Assembly (NCBI GenBank): GCA_964459325.1
Contig: CAYWKU010000018.1
Span: forward strand, 1-64,000
Reading direction: 5' to 3'
DNA from: CAYWKU01 sp964459325
GTDB lineage: Bacteria > RBG-13-61-14 > CAYWKU01
Length of the DNA: 64,000 nucleotides
Below the pieces are notes generated by a model. The model was given only the letters and a program-made list of their open reading frames with translations. It ran no database searches and had not been told where the DNA came from. Shown here piece after piece: positions 17,830-25,241 of the stretch (the stretch's first letter is position 1; each line of letters opens with the position of its first letter). Both the position numbers and the translations under genes were made by a program.

Positions 17830-18126
17830 GAGCGCAGTGCAAGGTGCAGGAGCGAAGCTCCTGCCTTTTGGAAAAAAGAAAAGTAAGCAAAAGAAAACCT
17901 GTACTGCGCCTCCGGCGCCTACTTTCTTTTGGAAAAAAGAAAGTAGGCAAAGAAAATCTATTTTGCGCCTCTGGAGCGAGCAAACGAGGAGGTCGAGTTT
18001 ACTCGGGCTTCCGCGTGAGCGCAGTGCAAGGTGCAGGAGCGAAGCTCCTGCCTTTTGGAAAAAAGAAAGTAGGCAAAGAAAATCTATTTTGCGCCTGCGG
18101 AGCGAGCAAACGAGGAGGTCGAGTTT
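17830..18126. repeat. Partial tandem duplication of a repeat block
   Basis: Block R1 (17830-17881) recurs at 18017-18068. Block R2 (17926-18000) recurs at 18052-18126. In the second copy R1 and R2 overlap, whereas in the first they are separated by 44 bases. R1 contains the hairpin GCAGGAGC-GAA-GCTCCTGC. R2 holds AAAAAAGAAAGTAGGCAAAG. The copies differ at only a few bases, so the duplication is fairly recent. Confidence 0.85.
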
Positions 18127-18140
18127 CCTCGGCCTCCCGC

Positions 18141-18203
18141 GGGTGCCACTGATAGCTTTGCTATCAGTGGCCCAGACCGATAGCGAAGCTATCGGCGCCA
18201 CCC
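18141..18203. repeat. Paired-hairpin element, GGGTG/CCACCC class, compact copy
   Basis: GGGTG is followed by CCACTGATAGC-TTT-GCTATCAGTGG, then CCGATAGC-GAA-GCTATCGG, then CCACCC. A longer relative of this class lies at 20165-20315. Confidence 0.7.
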
Positions 18204-18284
18204 TGACGAGCGGCGCGTGCCCATACCACCTGCTTCATTCAATGTGTTAACATAATACTGTAGAAAACTCTTGCGGTGATGCCG

Positions 18285-18557
18285 ATGAAGAAGGTGGCTC
18301 TGAAATTCTGCGGCGGTTGTGACCCCGAATATGACCGGGTAGAGTATTGGCAGGCGATACGCTCCGCCGCCGAGGGACGAATTCAATGGTGTAAAATTGA
18401 CGAAGGCGGCTTCGAGGCGGCTTTGGTTATTAACGGATGCCCTCGTGAGTGCGCCTCAAAAGAGTTGAAAAGCATCCAAAAAATTAAAGTTGTTTCCGTG
18501 CGGGAAAATAACCGGATTCCCGGGGATGTTGTGGAAGAACTTCTGGCGGATAATTGA
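18285..18557 (+). CDS. Small Cys-rich protein with CGGC motif
   Basis: Ninety residues if started at the ATG at 18285; an ATG at 18279 and a GTG at 18276 are in frame. Cys9 and Cys12 lie in KFCGGCDPEYDRV, and Cys52 and Cys56 in NGCPRECASK, a layout that suggests a bound metal or Fe-S centre. I recognise the CGGC-x-P-x-YDR style from small proteins of anaerobes but not a named family. It lies 92 bases before the 4-hydroxybutyryl-CoA dehydratase gene, separated by a structured hairpin element, which suggests co-transcription. Function unknown. Confidence 0.65.
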   Translation: MKKVALKFCGGCDPEYDRVEYWQAIRSAAEGRIQWCKIDEGGFEAALVINGCPRECASKELKSIQKIKVVSVRENNRIPGDVVEELLADN

Positions 18558-18581
18558 GAAAGAAGGAAAATCCGGTTACTA

Positions 18582-18630
18582 GTGGGAGAGACCCGTGGTC
18601 TCGACATCGCGACCGGGAGGTCGCTCCCAC
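18582..18630. repeat. Three-stem palindromic element GTGGGA/TCCCAC
   Basis: The outer stem is GTGGGA (18582-18587) with TCCCAC (18625-18630). Hairpin 1 is GAGACC-CGT-GGTCTC (18588-18602). Hairpin 2 is GCGACC-GGGA-GGTCGC (18609-18624), with a GNRA-type loop. All stems are perfect. It lies in the leader of the dehydratase gene, 18 bases before its start codon. Confidence 0.8.
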
Positions 18631-18648
18631 CGGGCAGAGGAGGTAGAG

Positions 18649-20088
18649 ATGATTAAAACGAAAGAAGATTATATCGGTAGCCTCAAGGAACAGGGGCACG
18701 TCGTCTACTACGGCGGGGAAAAGGTCGAAGACATAACCGAACATCCCGCGTTCGTGCCTCACATCAACGCCGCCGCCAAGACCTACGAGCTTGCGATGCA
18801 GCCCGAGCACGAGGACATCATGACCGCTACGAGCCACCTGACCGGCGAGAAAGTCAACCGGTTTACAAACATCCACCGGTCCACCGATGACCTTATAAAA
18901 AAGGTGCAGATGCTGCGGCTATTGTCCCATGAGACCGGAAGCTGCTTTCAGCGCTGCGTCGGTTGCGACGCCATAAATGCCACCTACATGACCACGTACG
19001 ATATTGACGAAAAGCATGGAACGGACTACCACGCCCGGTTCAAGGAATATATCGGGAAGCTTCAGTCCGAGAACTTCATGATAGCGGGAGGCATGACCGA
19101 CCCGAAGGGCGACAGGTCGAAGGCCCCGGGCGCTCAGGCCGACCCGGATGTGTTCCTGCACGTGGTCGAAAGGCGCGACGACGGCATCGTCATACGCGGC
19201 GCCAAGGCTCACCAGACCGGCGCCGCCAACAGCCACGAAATCCTTGCCATGCCCACTCAGACCTTGAGGGAAGGGGACGAGGACTACGCCGTGACCTGCG
19301 CGGCGCCGCTCAACGCAGAAGGGGTTATACAGATTTTCGGCAGGCAGACAAACGACGGGCGGAAGATGGAGGGTGGGCTGGACATCGGCAATTTCAACTA
19401 CGGACTGGTGGGCGGCGAGACGCTGGTGGTGTTCGACAACGTTTTCGTGCCGACCGAGCGTGTTTTCATGTGCGGCGAAATCGACTTTTCCGGCCCGCTG
19501 GTCGAGCGGTTCGCCACCATGCACCGGCAGAACTACGGCGCCTGCAAGGGCGGGTTGTCGGACGTCTTGGTGGGAGCGTGCGCGCTGGCCGCCGAGTACC
19601 AGGGCACCCTGAAGGCTTCGCACATAAGGGATAAGCTGGCCGAGATGATACACCTTACCGAAACCGTGTGGTGCGGCTCGGTATCGTGCTCGGCAATGGG
19701 TTATCAAACGCCGTCGGGCGCGTATTATCCCGACCCGCTGCTGGCCAATTGCGGCAAGCTCAACATTACCCGCAACATTTACGAAATAGGAAGGCTGGCT
19801 CACGACATAGCGGGCGGAATAATCGCCACCATGCCTTCCGAGAAGGATTTGAACAGCCCGGAGGTCGGCAAGTATGTGGAAAAGTACCTGGCGGGAGTCG
19901 AAGGGGCGCCCGTCGGAAACCGCTACAGGATACTTCGACTCATCGAAAACATGACCGGAGGCACCGCGCTGGTGGAATCCATGCACGGCGCCGGTTCGCC
20001 ACAGGCCCAGAAAATAATGTACGGGCGGCTGGGAAAAATAGACATGAAGAAAAAGATGGCGAAAAAGCTGGTGGGCATCGAAGAGTGA
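18649..20088 (+). CDS. abfD: 4-hydroxybutyryl-CoA dehydratase/vinylacetyl-CoA isomerase family protein
   Basis: A 479-residue FAD and [4Fe-4S] enzyme that dehydrates 4-hydroxybutyryl-CoA to crotonyl-CoA by a radical route, in 4-aminobutyrate fermentation or related pathways. The ligands known from the Clostridium enzyme (three Cys and one His) are all present at the same numbering: Cys99 and Cys103 in CFQRC, His292 and Cys299 in HRQNYGAC. Absence of these ligands would have pointed to the 4-hydroxyphenylacetate hydroxylase branch of the fold. GAGGAGG stands 5 bases before the ATG. Downstream is a repeat-rich gap. A CoA-transferase or 4-hydroxybutyrate dehydrogenase is not in the window. Confidence 0.88.
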   Translation: MIKTKEDYIGSLKEQGHVVYYGGEKVEDITEHPAFVPHINAAAKTYELAMQPEHEDIMTATSHLTGEKVNRFTNIHRSTDDLIKKVQMLRLLSHETGSCFQRCVGCDAINATYMTTYDIDEKHGTDYHARFKEYIGKLQSENFMIAGGMTDPKGDRSKAPGAQADPDVFLHVVERRDDGIVIRGAKAHQTGAANSHEILAMPTQTLREGDEDYAVTCAAPLNAEGVIQIFGRQTNDGRKMEGGLDIGNFNYGLVGGETLVVFDNVFVPTERVFMCGEIDFSGPLVERFATMHRQNYGACKGGLSDVLVGACALAAEYQGTLKASHIRDKLAEMIHLTETVWCGSVSCSAMGYQTPSGAYYPDPLLANCGKLNITRNIYEIGRLAHDIAGGIIATMPSEKDLNSPEVGKYVEKYLAGVEGAPVGNRYRILRLIENMTGGTALVESMHGAGSPQAQKIMYGRLGKIDMKKKMAKKLVGIEE

Positions 20089-20164
20089 CAACCGAAATGC
20101 TGATGTCCCCCCGTGGCGCCGATAGATTTTCTATCGGTGCGGGTCGGGTTTAACAGTTAACGCC

Positions 20165-20315
20165 GGGTGGCACGGACGCTACTGCGTCCGTGTTGCGCAA
20201 GCAACAAGAAACATATCCCCGGCATTTCGAGGTCATTTGGAGGCGCTTTCGAGGCTCACACTATCAGCGCAGTTTTTTGTCCTTCGGCCCCGGACGTATA
20301 ACGTCCGGGCCACCC
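20165..20315. repeat. Paired-hairpin element, GGGTGGC/GCCACCC class
   Basis: It opens GGGTGGC, then ACGGACGC-TACT-GCGTCCGT, and ends CCCGGACGT-ATA-ACGTCCGGG and CCACCC. GTTGCGCAAGCAACAAGAA inside it recurs with one base missing at 20410-20428. A further small hairpin, CCGATAGA-TTT-TCTATCGG, precedes it at 20119-20137. The whole gap 20089-20439 has no gene that I can support. Confidence 0.65.
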
Positions 20316-20439
20316 TGCCTGATAAGCCGAATGTTCCTGATGACTTTGAAGGGAAAGAGGGTGAGTCCCGCATAATTGAGCTGTAGTTTTAGACGGGTAG
20401 CCCGCCCGGGTTGCGAAGCAACAAGAACCGTCCGCGACA

Positions 20440-20655
20440 TTAGCCGGCTTTAGCCACAAGCTCAGCCACCAGGGGTTTTTCCTTTGAAATTCGACTTACG
20501 TTGAACACTGAAAATCCCAACAGGCGCCCTTGTTCATCCACGCGCTCCATGACCGCATCGTTTTCCGTTTCACGCATGAATCCCGACTTGTTCGAGAAAA
20601 GCACTTCAAGATAATCGCCTTCTGCATCATACCATATTTTCACCTGCTCGGCCAT
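20440..20655 (-). CDS. DUF2283 family protein
   Basis: A 71-residue protein that starts VKIWYDAEGDYLEVLF and continues RETENDAVMERVDEQGRLLGFSV, the hallmark of DUF2283. Such genes often follow a small nuclease-like gene of the PBECR type, and the pair is usually viewed as toxin-antitoxin-like, though I know of no firm assay. Here the partner lies upstream with its reading frame running 16 bases into this gene, so translation was coupled. The partner is frameshifted (see 20640-20950), while this gene is intact. Confidence 0.8.
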   Translation of the reverse strand: MAEQVKIWYDAEGDYLEVLFSNKSGFMRETENDAVMERVDEQGRLLGFSVFNVSRISKEKPLVAELVAKAG

Positions 20656-20950
20656 TTTTGCTTTCCTTTCTTGGGCTTGTCTGTCAGGTAAGCAGTTAAA
20701 ACGAACGCATCGTCATCAGAGTGTTTCACTACCACACACAGCCATTTTACACCTACCCTGGTCTCTTTAAGAAGATTGTAATACAACCGACGCTTTCGTC
20801 AGACCGGGATTCGATAACCAATTCCGGACGTCCGAGAACTTGCTCCATAATGGGAGCCAGCCCTTCCATTTCCGGATGAGACAGTATATGCTCACGCCGT
20901 TCCTCAGTGAGCCGAACAACCCTACCCGGATAATCGGTAAAAACCTGCAA
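20640..20950 (-). pseudogene. PBECR-like small nuclease gene broken by a frameshift
   Basis: From a TTG at 20950 the frame reads VFTDYPGRVVRLTEERREHI and on to ESRSDESV, then degenerates and stops after 65 residues. Moving one base at about 20789-20791 restores RLYYNLLKETRVGVKWLCVV, then AFVLTAYLTDKPKKGK, and a TGA at 20640-20642 inside the DUF2283 gene. The two halves together give the usual length of about 100 residues. One base appears to have been lost in a codon that should read GTN before CGG. A sequencing error or programmed frameshift cannot be excluded from sequence alone. Confidence 0.78.
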
Positions 20951-20975
20951 TATATTATTAATATAACTTAATAGA

Positions 20976-21097
20976 CATTACTGTCCAAAATAACCCGAAA
21001 ATAGCCATTTTGGACGGGTTAAGTCCCTGATTTTATTAGAGTATGCAAATAATCCAAAAACCTGGTTCACTCTGTGTGGCATATGCTGTCCAAAATA
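20976..21097 (-). repeat. Dispersed repeat family B (TTTTGGACAG ends), copy 1
   Basis: Read on the minus strand it begins ATTTTGGACAGCATATG and ends ATTTTGGACAGTAATG, with AACCAGGTTTTTGG and TTAACCCGTCCAAAATGGCT between. The same order is found on the + strand at 48973-49096. The two ends are direct repeats of each other. Confidence 0.8.
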
Positions 21098-21152
21098 GGA
21101 GGTCATAGCAAATTCCTGCGATTTCATTCAAAAAACTTCTCGAAAAGCCCCG

Positions 21153-21176
21153 GACAAGGGGCTTAAGCCCCTTGTC
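21153..21176. repeat. Perfect 24-bp palindrome, GACAAGGGGCTT family
   Basis: Identical to 17742-17765. It is preceded by CCCCG and followed by TGTT, so it lacks the T-run of that copy. Confidence 0.85.
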
Positions 21177-21341
21177 TGTTCTCCTTGTGAAAAATGCTCA
21201 TGCTCGAAACAGGGATATGCTGTCCAATTACAAAACCGTTTTTGGACAGGTATGCTTAATAGACAAGATTTAGCTATTTTCCACTTTTTTCAATAATCCG
21301 ATAGCGGGTAGCCCCGGACATCCAAAATTACCGATAAAAGT

Positions 21342-21372
21342 AAAAAAGAGGAACCCCTTTCGGGATTCCCCT
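21342..21372 (-). terminator. Rho-independent terminator of the thiolase/DUF35 operon
   Basis: On the minus strand AGGGGAATCCC pairs with GGGGTTCCTCT (11 pairs, two of them G-T) around a GAAA loop and is followed by a run of six T. It lies 30 bases past the last gene of the operon. Confidence 0.85.
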
Positions 21373-21401
21373 TGTCTGCACCGCATTATGTTTATTTCCG
21401 G

Positions 21402-21872
21402 TTACGCCGGCTTGAAGGAGGGCAGGTCGCCCGGTTGTCCCTGGAGGTCGTCCGCCCAGGCGGGTTTTACTTCCATTCCCCGCTCGACTTTTTCCGGCTT
21501 GACGTCGGTAAGCGGCATGTAAATTACCGAGTCGGTTCCTTCCAGCTTGATGGCGCCGATAATTTTCGGCTCCTCCAGCTCGACCCAGTTGCCCTTACCG
21601 TCCAGCTCGACCCAGGCGGTTGTCCATCCGGCCAGCTCGCCCTTGCCGGATATTTCGACGAGGTCCGACTCTTCCATTTTCGCTTGACATTTCACGCACC
21701 TCCTGCGGGGCGGCACGTGTACGTAACCGCATCCGGGGCACTTGATGGCGAAGAGCTTCTTGTTGCCCAGTTCCTGAAAGAACTTCTGCATCAGGAACCC
21801 GACGGACCAGTTAAAACCCGCAGCCACCGGGATGGGGGCGTGCACCTTGACTATATCGGCTTGCTTTTCCAT
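21402..21872 (-). CDS. DUF35 OB-fold/Zn-ribbon acyl-CoA-associated protein 1
   Basis: A 156-residue protein with a Zn-ribbon (CPGCGYVHVPPRRRCVKC) followed by an OB-fold segment (ISGKGELAGWTTAWVEL, IIGAIKLEG). DUF35 proteins form complexes with thiolase-fold enzymes and serve as CoA/acyl-binding lids or channels, as in steroid aldolase (Ltp2-ChsH2), BbsA-BbsB and archaeal thiolase-HMG-CoA synthase complexes. It is the last gene of a four-gene operon with a second DUF35 gene and two thiolase homologues. Each DUF35 protein probably pairs with one of them. A terminator follows directly. Confidence 0.87.
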   Translation of the reverse strand: MEKQADIVKVHAPIPVAAGFNWSVGFLMQKFFQELGNKKLFAIKCPGCGYVHVPPRRRCVKCQAKMEESDLVEISGKGELAGWTTAWVELDGKGNWVELEEPKIIGAIKLEGTDSVIYMPLTDVKPEKVERGMEVKPAWADDLQGQPGDLPSFKPA

Positions 21873-21890
21873 GGTATCACTCCGTCCTTC

Positions 21891-22400
21891 TTACTTTTTA
21901 ATGGGTTCGACGCCGAGCAGGTCGCTGAGTTTTCCCTCGGTGGGGTCGGCCCATACCGCCTGCACTCTCATGCCCACGTGAACGTCCTCGGGTTTTACGT
22001 TCAACACTTCCGTTCCCACGTTGGAATCGGAGCCGTCGAAGCGGACGAAGGCGGGCACCAGCACGTCGCCTTCCTTCACGGCGCCGCTGTCCACGGCGTC
22101 GATGCCGAACATGACCAGCTTGCCCTTCACCACCGGCGGGCTTACGATAAAGCTCATCACCGTCCCCCAGTTGCTGACCACCCTTCTGCCTTCCATGGGC
22201 ATGTGGCATCTTCCGCAGGTGACCCGTGGCGGGACGATGACCTTGCCGCAGCCGTAGCACAGGGAGCCCAGCAGCTTCTTTTCTTTCATGTAAGCCGTAA
22301 CTTCTTCGAGCAGCCTGGGAGCCTTGTACACGTATGCTCCGACGGCCCACTCGCCTTTCACCATCATGGTTTCCGGTCTTTCGTCTTTTATATAACCCAT
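21891..22400 (-). CDS. DUF35 OB-fold/Zn-ribbon acyl-CoA-associated protein 2
   Basis: A 169-residue paralogue of the next gene, with Zn-ribbon CYGCGKVIVPPRVTCGRC and an OB-fold half (NWGTVMSFIVSPPVV, PAFVRFDG). The N-terminal 45 residues contain a helical arm, EEVTAYMKEKKLLG, which in this family contacts the thiolase-fold partner. GAGGAGG stands 7 bases before the ATG. Only 4 bases separate it from the stop of the upstream thiolase homologue at 22405-23646, a spacing that suggests the two make one complex. Confidence 0.87.
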   Translation of the reverse strand: MGYIKDERPETMMVKGEWAVGAYVYKAPRLLEEVTAYMKEKKLLGSLCYGCGKVIVPPRVTCGRCHMPMEGRRVVSNWGTVMSFIVSPPVVKGKLVMFGIDAVDSGAVKEGDVLVPAFVRFDGSDSNVGTEVLNVKPEDVHVGMRVQAVWADPTEGKLSDLLGVEPIKK

Positions 22401-22404
22401 GTTT

Positions 22405-23646
22405 CTACCTCCTCGGGGAATCGCCCAGAACGGTTACGGTGATGTAGTTGGTGTTGCCGCCCCATCCGTGAGCGACGGCGTTTTTCACTTCCCCGGGCAC
22501 CTGGTGCTCCTCGGCCTTGCCCATCACCTGGAGCGCGGCTTCCAGAATGCGCTGCAGGGCCGACGAGCCGATGGCGTTGGTGGCGTTTACGCCGCCCGAG
22601 GGAGTGAGCGGCATTCTGCCGTCGATGTCCGTTTCGCCTTTCTCGAGAGCCTTCCAGGCGGCGCCGTCGTCGAACAGCTTGAGCTTTTCTGAGAATATCA
22701 ACTCCTGGCTGGGGAAGGGCGAATATATCTCCGCCACGTCTATCTCCTTCTGCGGGTCCCTGATGCCCGCCTGCTCGTAGGCTTTCATGGCCGACACCCG
22801 CGCGCCCAGTTGCTCGGAGCTGTCCAGCACGCCAACGCCGCCGTAGTTTTCGCTCTGGAGCTGGTTCTCCTCGTCGGTGTACGACGCAACCCCTTTGAAC
22901 CATGCCGGGCGCTTGCACCTTTCCCTGGCAATCCTTTCCGAAACCACCACGATGGCGCTGGCGCCGTCGCTGGCGGGGCAAACGTGCCCGTAGCGGAACG
23001 GGTAGGCGACGATGTCCGTGTTGGCGATGTCCTCGGGTTTGCAGTCGGGGAACTGTAGATGTGCGTATTTGTTTTTGGCGGCGTTGCGGCGATTCTTGGC
23101 CGCCACCATGTCCAGGTGCTCCATGGCGCAGCCCGAGCGGTGCATGTAGAACCTCGCCTGGTAAACCGCCACTCCGGCGGCTGCGCCCACGCCGGCGCTG
23201 ACCAGCAGATTCTTGAGGCTCAGGCCGTACCCGAAGGCGTGGAACATATTGGCCAATCCCACGTGCGCCAGGCCCATGGTGGCTCCCGGCTCGGCGCTGT
23301 CGGAATGTTTTTCCCAGGCGGCGCCCACCACTATGTCGTAAAGGCCGCTCGCCACCGCGTAATACGCTCCCTGACCCACCGAGCCCCCGGTGGTGCCGCC
23401 CGTGGCTATTCTCATGACCGGCTTTCCGGGAGCGCCTATCCAGTCGCCCAGCCACTGGTCGGGCTGCGCCACGCCGCCGAAGCCCTGCATGTTGCCGACC
23501 ATGAAGGCGTCGACTTCGTTCATGCCGACTCCGGCGTCTTCCAGGGCGTTATATACGGCTTCTTCGACCAGCTCGGCCAGGTTTACGTCCCTTCGCCTGG
23601 ACGAGTGCTTGGTCTGCCCACAACCGATAATCGCTACGTTACTCAT
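22405..23646 (-). CDS. Thiolase-fold (SCP-x/lipid-transfer type) enzyme lacking the catalytic Cys
   Basis: A 413-residue thiolase-fold protein from the ATG at 23646 (GGTGAGG upstream). The fold is clear: NVAIIGCGQTKH, then MRIATGGTTGGSVGQGAY where a thiolase has its CaSG nucleophile loop, EIYSPFPSQEL for the NEAFA loop, PSGGVNATNAIGS where GHPxGA should be, and a Gly-rich HGWGGNTNY end. Neither the Cys nor the His of the thiolase triad is seen, and a Tyr is present in the NEAFA loop. Thiolase-like retro-aldolases of the Ltp2 type share these traits and also need a DUF35 partner. An aldolase, or a non-catalytic partner subunit, is therefore more likely than a thiolase. Confidence 0.8.
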   Translation of the reverse strand: MSNVAIIGCGQTKHSSRRRDVNLAELVEEAVYNALEDAGVGMNEVDAFMVGNMQGFGGVAQPDQWLGDWIGAPGKPVMRIATGGTTGGSVGQGAYYAVASGLYDIVVGAAWEKHSDSAEPGATMGLAHVGLANMFHAFGYGLSLKNLLVSAGVGAAAGVAVYQARFYMHRSGCAMEHLDMVAAKNRRNAAKNKYAHLQFPDCKPEDIANTDIVAYPFRYGHVCPASDGASAIVVVSERIARERCKRPAWFKGVASYTDEENQLQSENYGGVGVLDSSEQLGARVSAMKAYEQAGIRDPQKEIDVAEIYSPFPSQELIFSEKLKLFDDGAAWKALEKGETDIDGRMPLTPSGGVNATNAIGSSALQRILEAALQVMGKAEEHQVPGEVKNAVAHGWGGNTNYITVTVLGDSPRR

Positions 23647-23647
23647 T

Positions 23648-24796
23648 TTATACCTCACCTTCCAGAATGTAGACAATGTTCTTTTGAGCGCATGTGCCGA
23701 ACTGCCCGTGAGCGAGCGCCGTTTTTACTTCGGGTATCTGGTATCCGTTGGCCTCGCCCCGGATTTGCCGGGTCGCTTCCACCACCCTGATGAGACCCGT
23801 TGCACAAACGGGGTCCGCCGCGAGCGCTCCGCCGCTGGGGTTGACCGGCAGCTCGCCGTAAAGACCGGTCATGCCGTTTTCAAGCAGCATGGCGCCCTTG
23901 CCTTCCCGGGACAGCCCCAGGGCTTCGTAAATCATCATTTCCTCGTGAGCGTACCTTTCGGAAACCTCCAGGAGGTCGAGTTGCGAGAAGGAATCGGAAA
24001 TTCCCGCCATCTCGTAAGCGTCGCAGGCGGCTCTTTTGAGGGAATCGAGGCTCAAGAGGTTTCGGTCCCTCAGGTAGCCGTCCGCGCGGCTTCCCACGCC
24101 GGTAATCCATACCGGCTTGTCGGTGATTTCCTTAGCCTTCTCTTCGCTCGCCAGAATCAGCGCGCAGCAGCCATCGCTGACCGGCGACATGGTAAGCTCC
24201 CGGATGGGTTCGTAGTATGGCCTGGAGTCCAGCACTTCCTCAATCGAGACGTCGGGCATTTTCCGGTCCGAGTTGGCGTTGAGCGCCGCGTTGGTCAGGT
24301 TTTTGACCGACACCATGGCAAGCTGGTCCTCCGAGACGCCGTATTCGTTCATGTACATGTTCGCCTGAATGCCCGCCATTGAAACGTCGTTGAGCACTCC
24401 GCTCTGCCTGTCCCACAAGGGGTCCATCGTGCAGGCCGACACCTGGTGGGGGTTGAACGTCGAGCCCTGGGTGTGGGCTTCGACGATGGCCACGTCGTGC
24501 GTTCCGGCGAGCAACCTCATCAAGGCGTAATGAAGGGCCATGCCGCCGTCCTCTTCCACCTTGGATTCGTCCTTGAAAAAAGCGCCCACCGCCATGCTCA
24601 AGAACACGCTCGAGATGGTTCTGCCGTCGAGGAAGTCCGTGGAGGCGGTAACCACGGTGCCCACATCCCTCCGGTAAATTCCGGCGTTTTCCAGGGCACT
24701 GCGCACAACGTCATACACCATGTTTTCTCTGGTTTTGGGCATGTCGTGCCGGTGCCGACTCTGCGCGTACCCGACTATCGCCACTCTCCTTTGCAT
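23648..24796 (-). CDS. Second thiolase-fold (SCP-x/lipid-transfer type) protein lacking catalytic Cys and His
   Basis: A 382-residue first gene of the operon, with GGGAGGA before its ATG. RRVAIVGYAQSRH begins the fold. The nucleophile loop reads VEEDGGMALHYAL with no Cys. The NEAFA region is LLEVSERYAHEEM with a Tyr. The GHP motif is replaced by NPSGGALAADPVCATG. The stop lies one base before the next thiolase-fold gene, so the two are tightly coupled and could form a heteromer. Steroid-degradation aldolases and anaerobic BbsB-like enzymes are the nearest known relatives by architecture. The substrate (a branched or cyclic acyl-CoA) is not deducible. Confidence 0.78.
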   Translation of the reverse strand: MQRRVAIVGYAQSRHRHDMPKTRENMVYDVVRSALENAGIYRRDVGTVVTASTDFLDGRTISSVFLSMAVGAFFKDESKVEEDGGMALHYALMRLLAGTHDVAIVEAHTQGSTFNPHQVSACTMDPLWDRQSGVLNDVSMAGIQANMYMNEYGVSEDQLAMVSVKNLTNAALNANSDRKMPDVSIEEVLDSRPYYEPIRELTMSPVSDGCCALILASEEKAKEITDKPVWITGVGSRADGYLRDRNLLSLDSLKRAACDAYEMAGISDSFSQLDLLEVSERYAHEEMMIYEALGLSREGKGAMLLENGMTGLYGELPVNPSGGALAADPVCATGLIRVVEATRQIRGEANGYQIPEVKTALAHGQFGTCAQKNIVYILEGEV

Positions 24797-24978
24797 AGTT
24801 TTCTCCTCCCGAATGGGGTTGATGGAATTTCAGCGACCAGGGGCGGAAAGCTTTCGCTCGCGCCCGAAGGTCGCTTTTGTTACATACTTTCGAGTTTCAG
24901 GGGTCGAAGGGAGCGAGGTTTTCTTTCAGCGCAACCGAAGCGGCGTCGAACCTCGCTTCACTCAACACATGTAGCACT

Positions 24979-25005
24979 AATATAACAAATGTTATCAAAT
25001 GTCAA
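24979..25005 (-). promoter_or_regulatory. Promoter with embedded operator for the thiolase/DUF35 operon
   Basis: On the minus strand TTGACA (25005-25000) is followed after 15 bases by TATATT (24984-24979); TATTAG, two bases further on, would give a 17-base spacer. Within the spacer lies ATAACA-TT-TGTTAT (24995-24982), a perfect inverted repeat. A repressor binding it would block the -35/-10 region, as TetR-family regulators often do. No such regulator gene is in the window. Confidence 0.6.
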
Positions 25006-25187
25006 GGAGCGCGGCCCGGTAATTTTTCACCTTTTTCTGAACGCGGCTCAGTATCGAGGGGGAAAAGGCGGGTAAAAGATTTGTGATAACGGGTAACCCG
25101 GACAGTATTGGCAGGGGCGGCCCCGGCGCTGTCGCCTTAAGCCCGGCTACCCGCTGACACAAAGGGATGTAGTACTATACAAATATC

Positions 25188-25241
25188 ATGGTAGGTGCGG
25201 CTATCATGGTAGGTGCGGCACTCATGGTAGGTGCGGCACTC
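25188..25241. repeat. Three tandem copies of an 18-bp unit
   Basis: ATGGTAGGTGCGGCACTC occurs at 25206-25223 and 25224-25241. A first unit at 25188-25205 differs by two bases (CTATC for CACTC). The unit is the left edge and half-stem of the paired-hairpin element that follows, so this looks like slippage expansion of a repeat edge. Confidence 0.85.

Larger units (their letters stand above)
17625..18284. other. Repeat-filled 660-bp intergenic region
   Basis: The gap between dut and the small CGGC-motif gene holds no convincing gene. It contains an inverted repeat ACTTACTTTTTCTTTC/GAAAGAAAAAGTAAG (17661-17695), a GACAAGGGG palindrome (17742-17765), a partial tandem duplication (17830-18126) and a two-hairpin element (18141-18203). 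All short open frames in it are made of repeat sequence. Confidence 0.75.
20951..21401. other. Repeat-rich intergenic region
   Basis: No gene is supported here. It holds a dispersed repeat (20976-21097), a GACAAGGGG palindrome (21153-21176), a small inverted repeat GCTGTCCAA...TTTGGACAGG (21220-21252) and the terminator of the thiolase/DUF35 operon. Confidence 0.75.

Noticed and set aside
17802..18250. Several 110-137-codon frames in the repeat region after dut
   Set aside because: Repeated Lys/Cys/Ser-rich translations arise from the duplicated block on both strands.
18919..20091. A 390-codon open frame antisense to the 4-hydroxybutyryl-CoA dehydratase gene
   Set aside because: Shadow frame. 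The + strand protein has all cluster ligands and a good ribosome site.
22388..23455. A 355-codon frame overlapping the thiolase-fold gene on the same strand
   Set aside because: Arg/Gly-rich composition typical of an out-of-frame read; no ribosome site.
25085..25160. Structured RNA or tRNA-like fold in GGGTAACCCGG...CCCGGCTACCC
   Set aside because: Pairing is imperfect and there is no anticodon arm, T-loop sequence or terminal CCA pattern.
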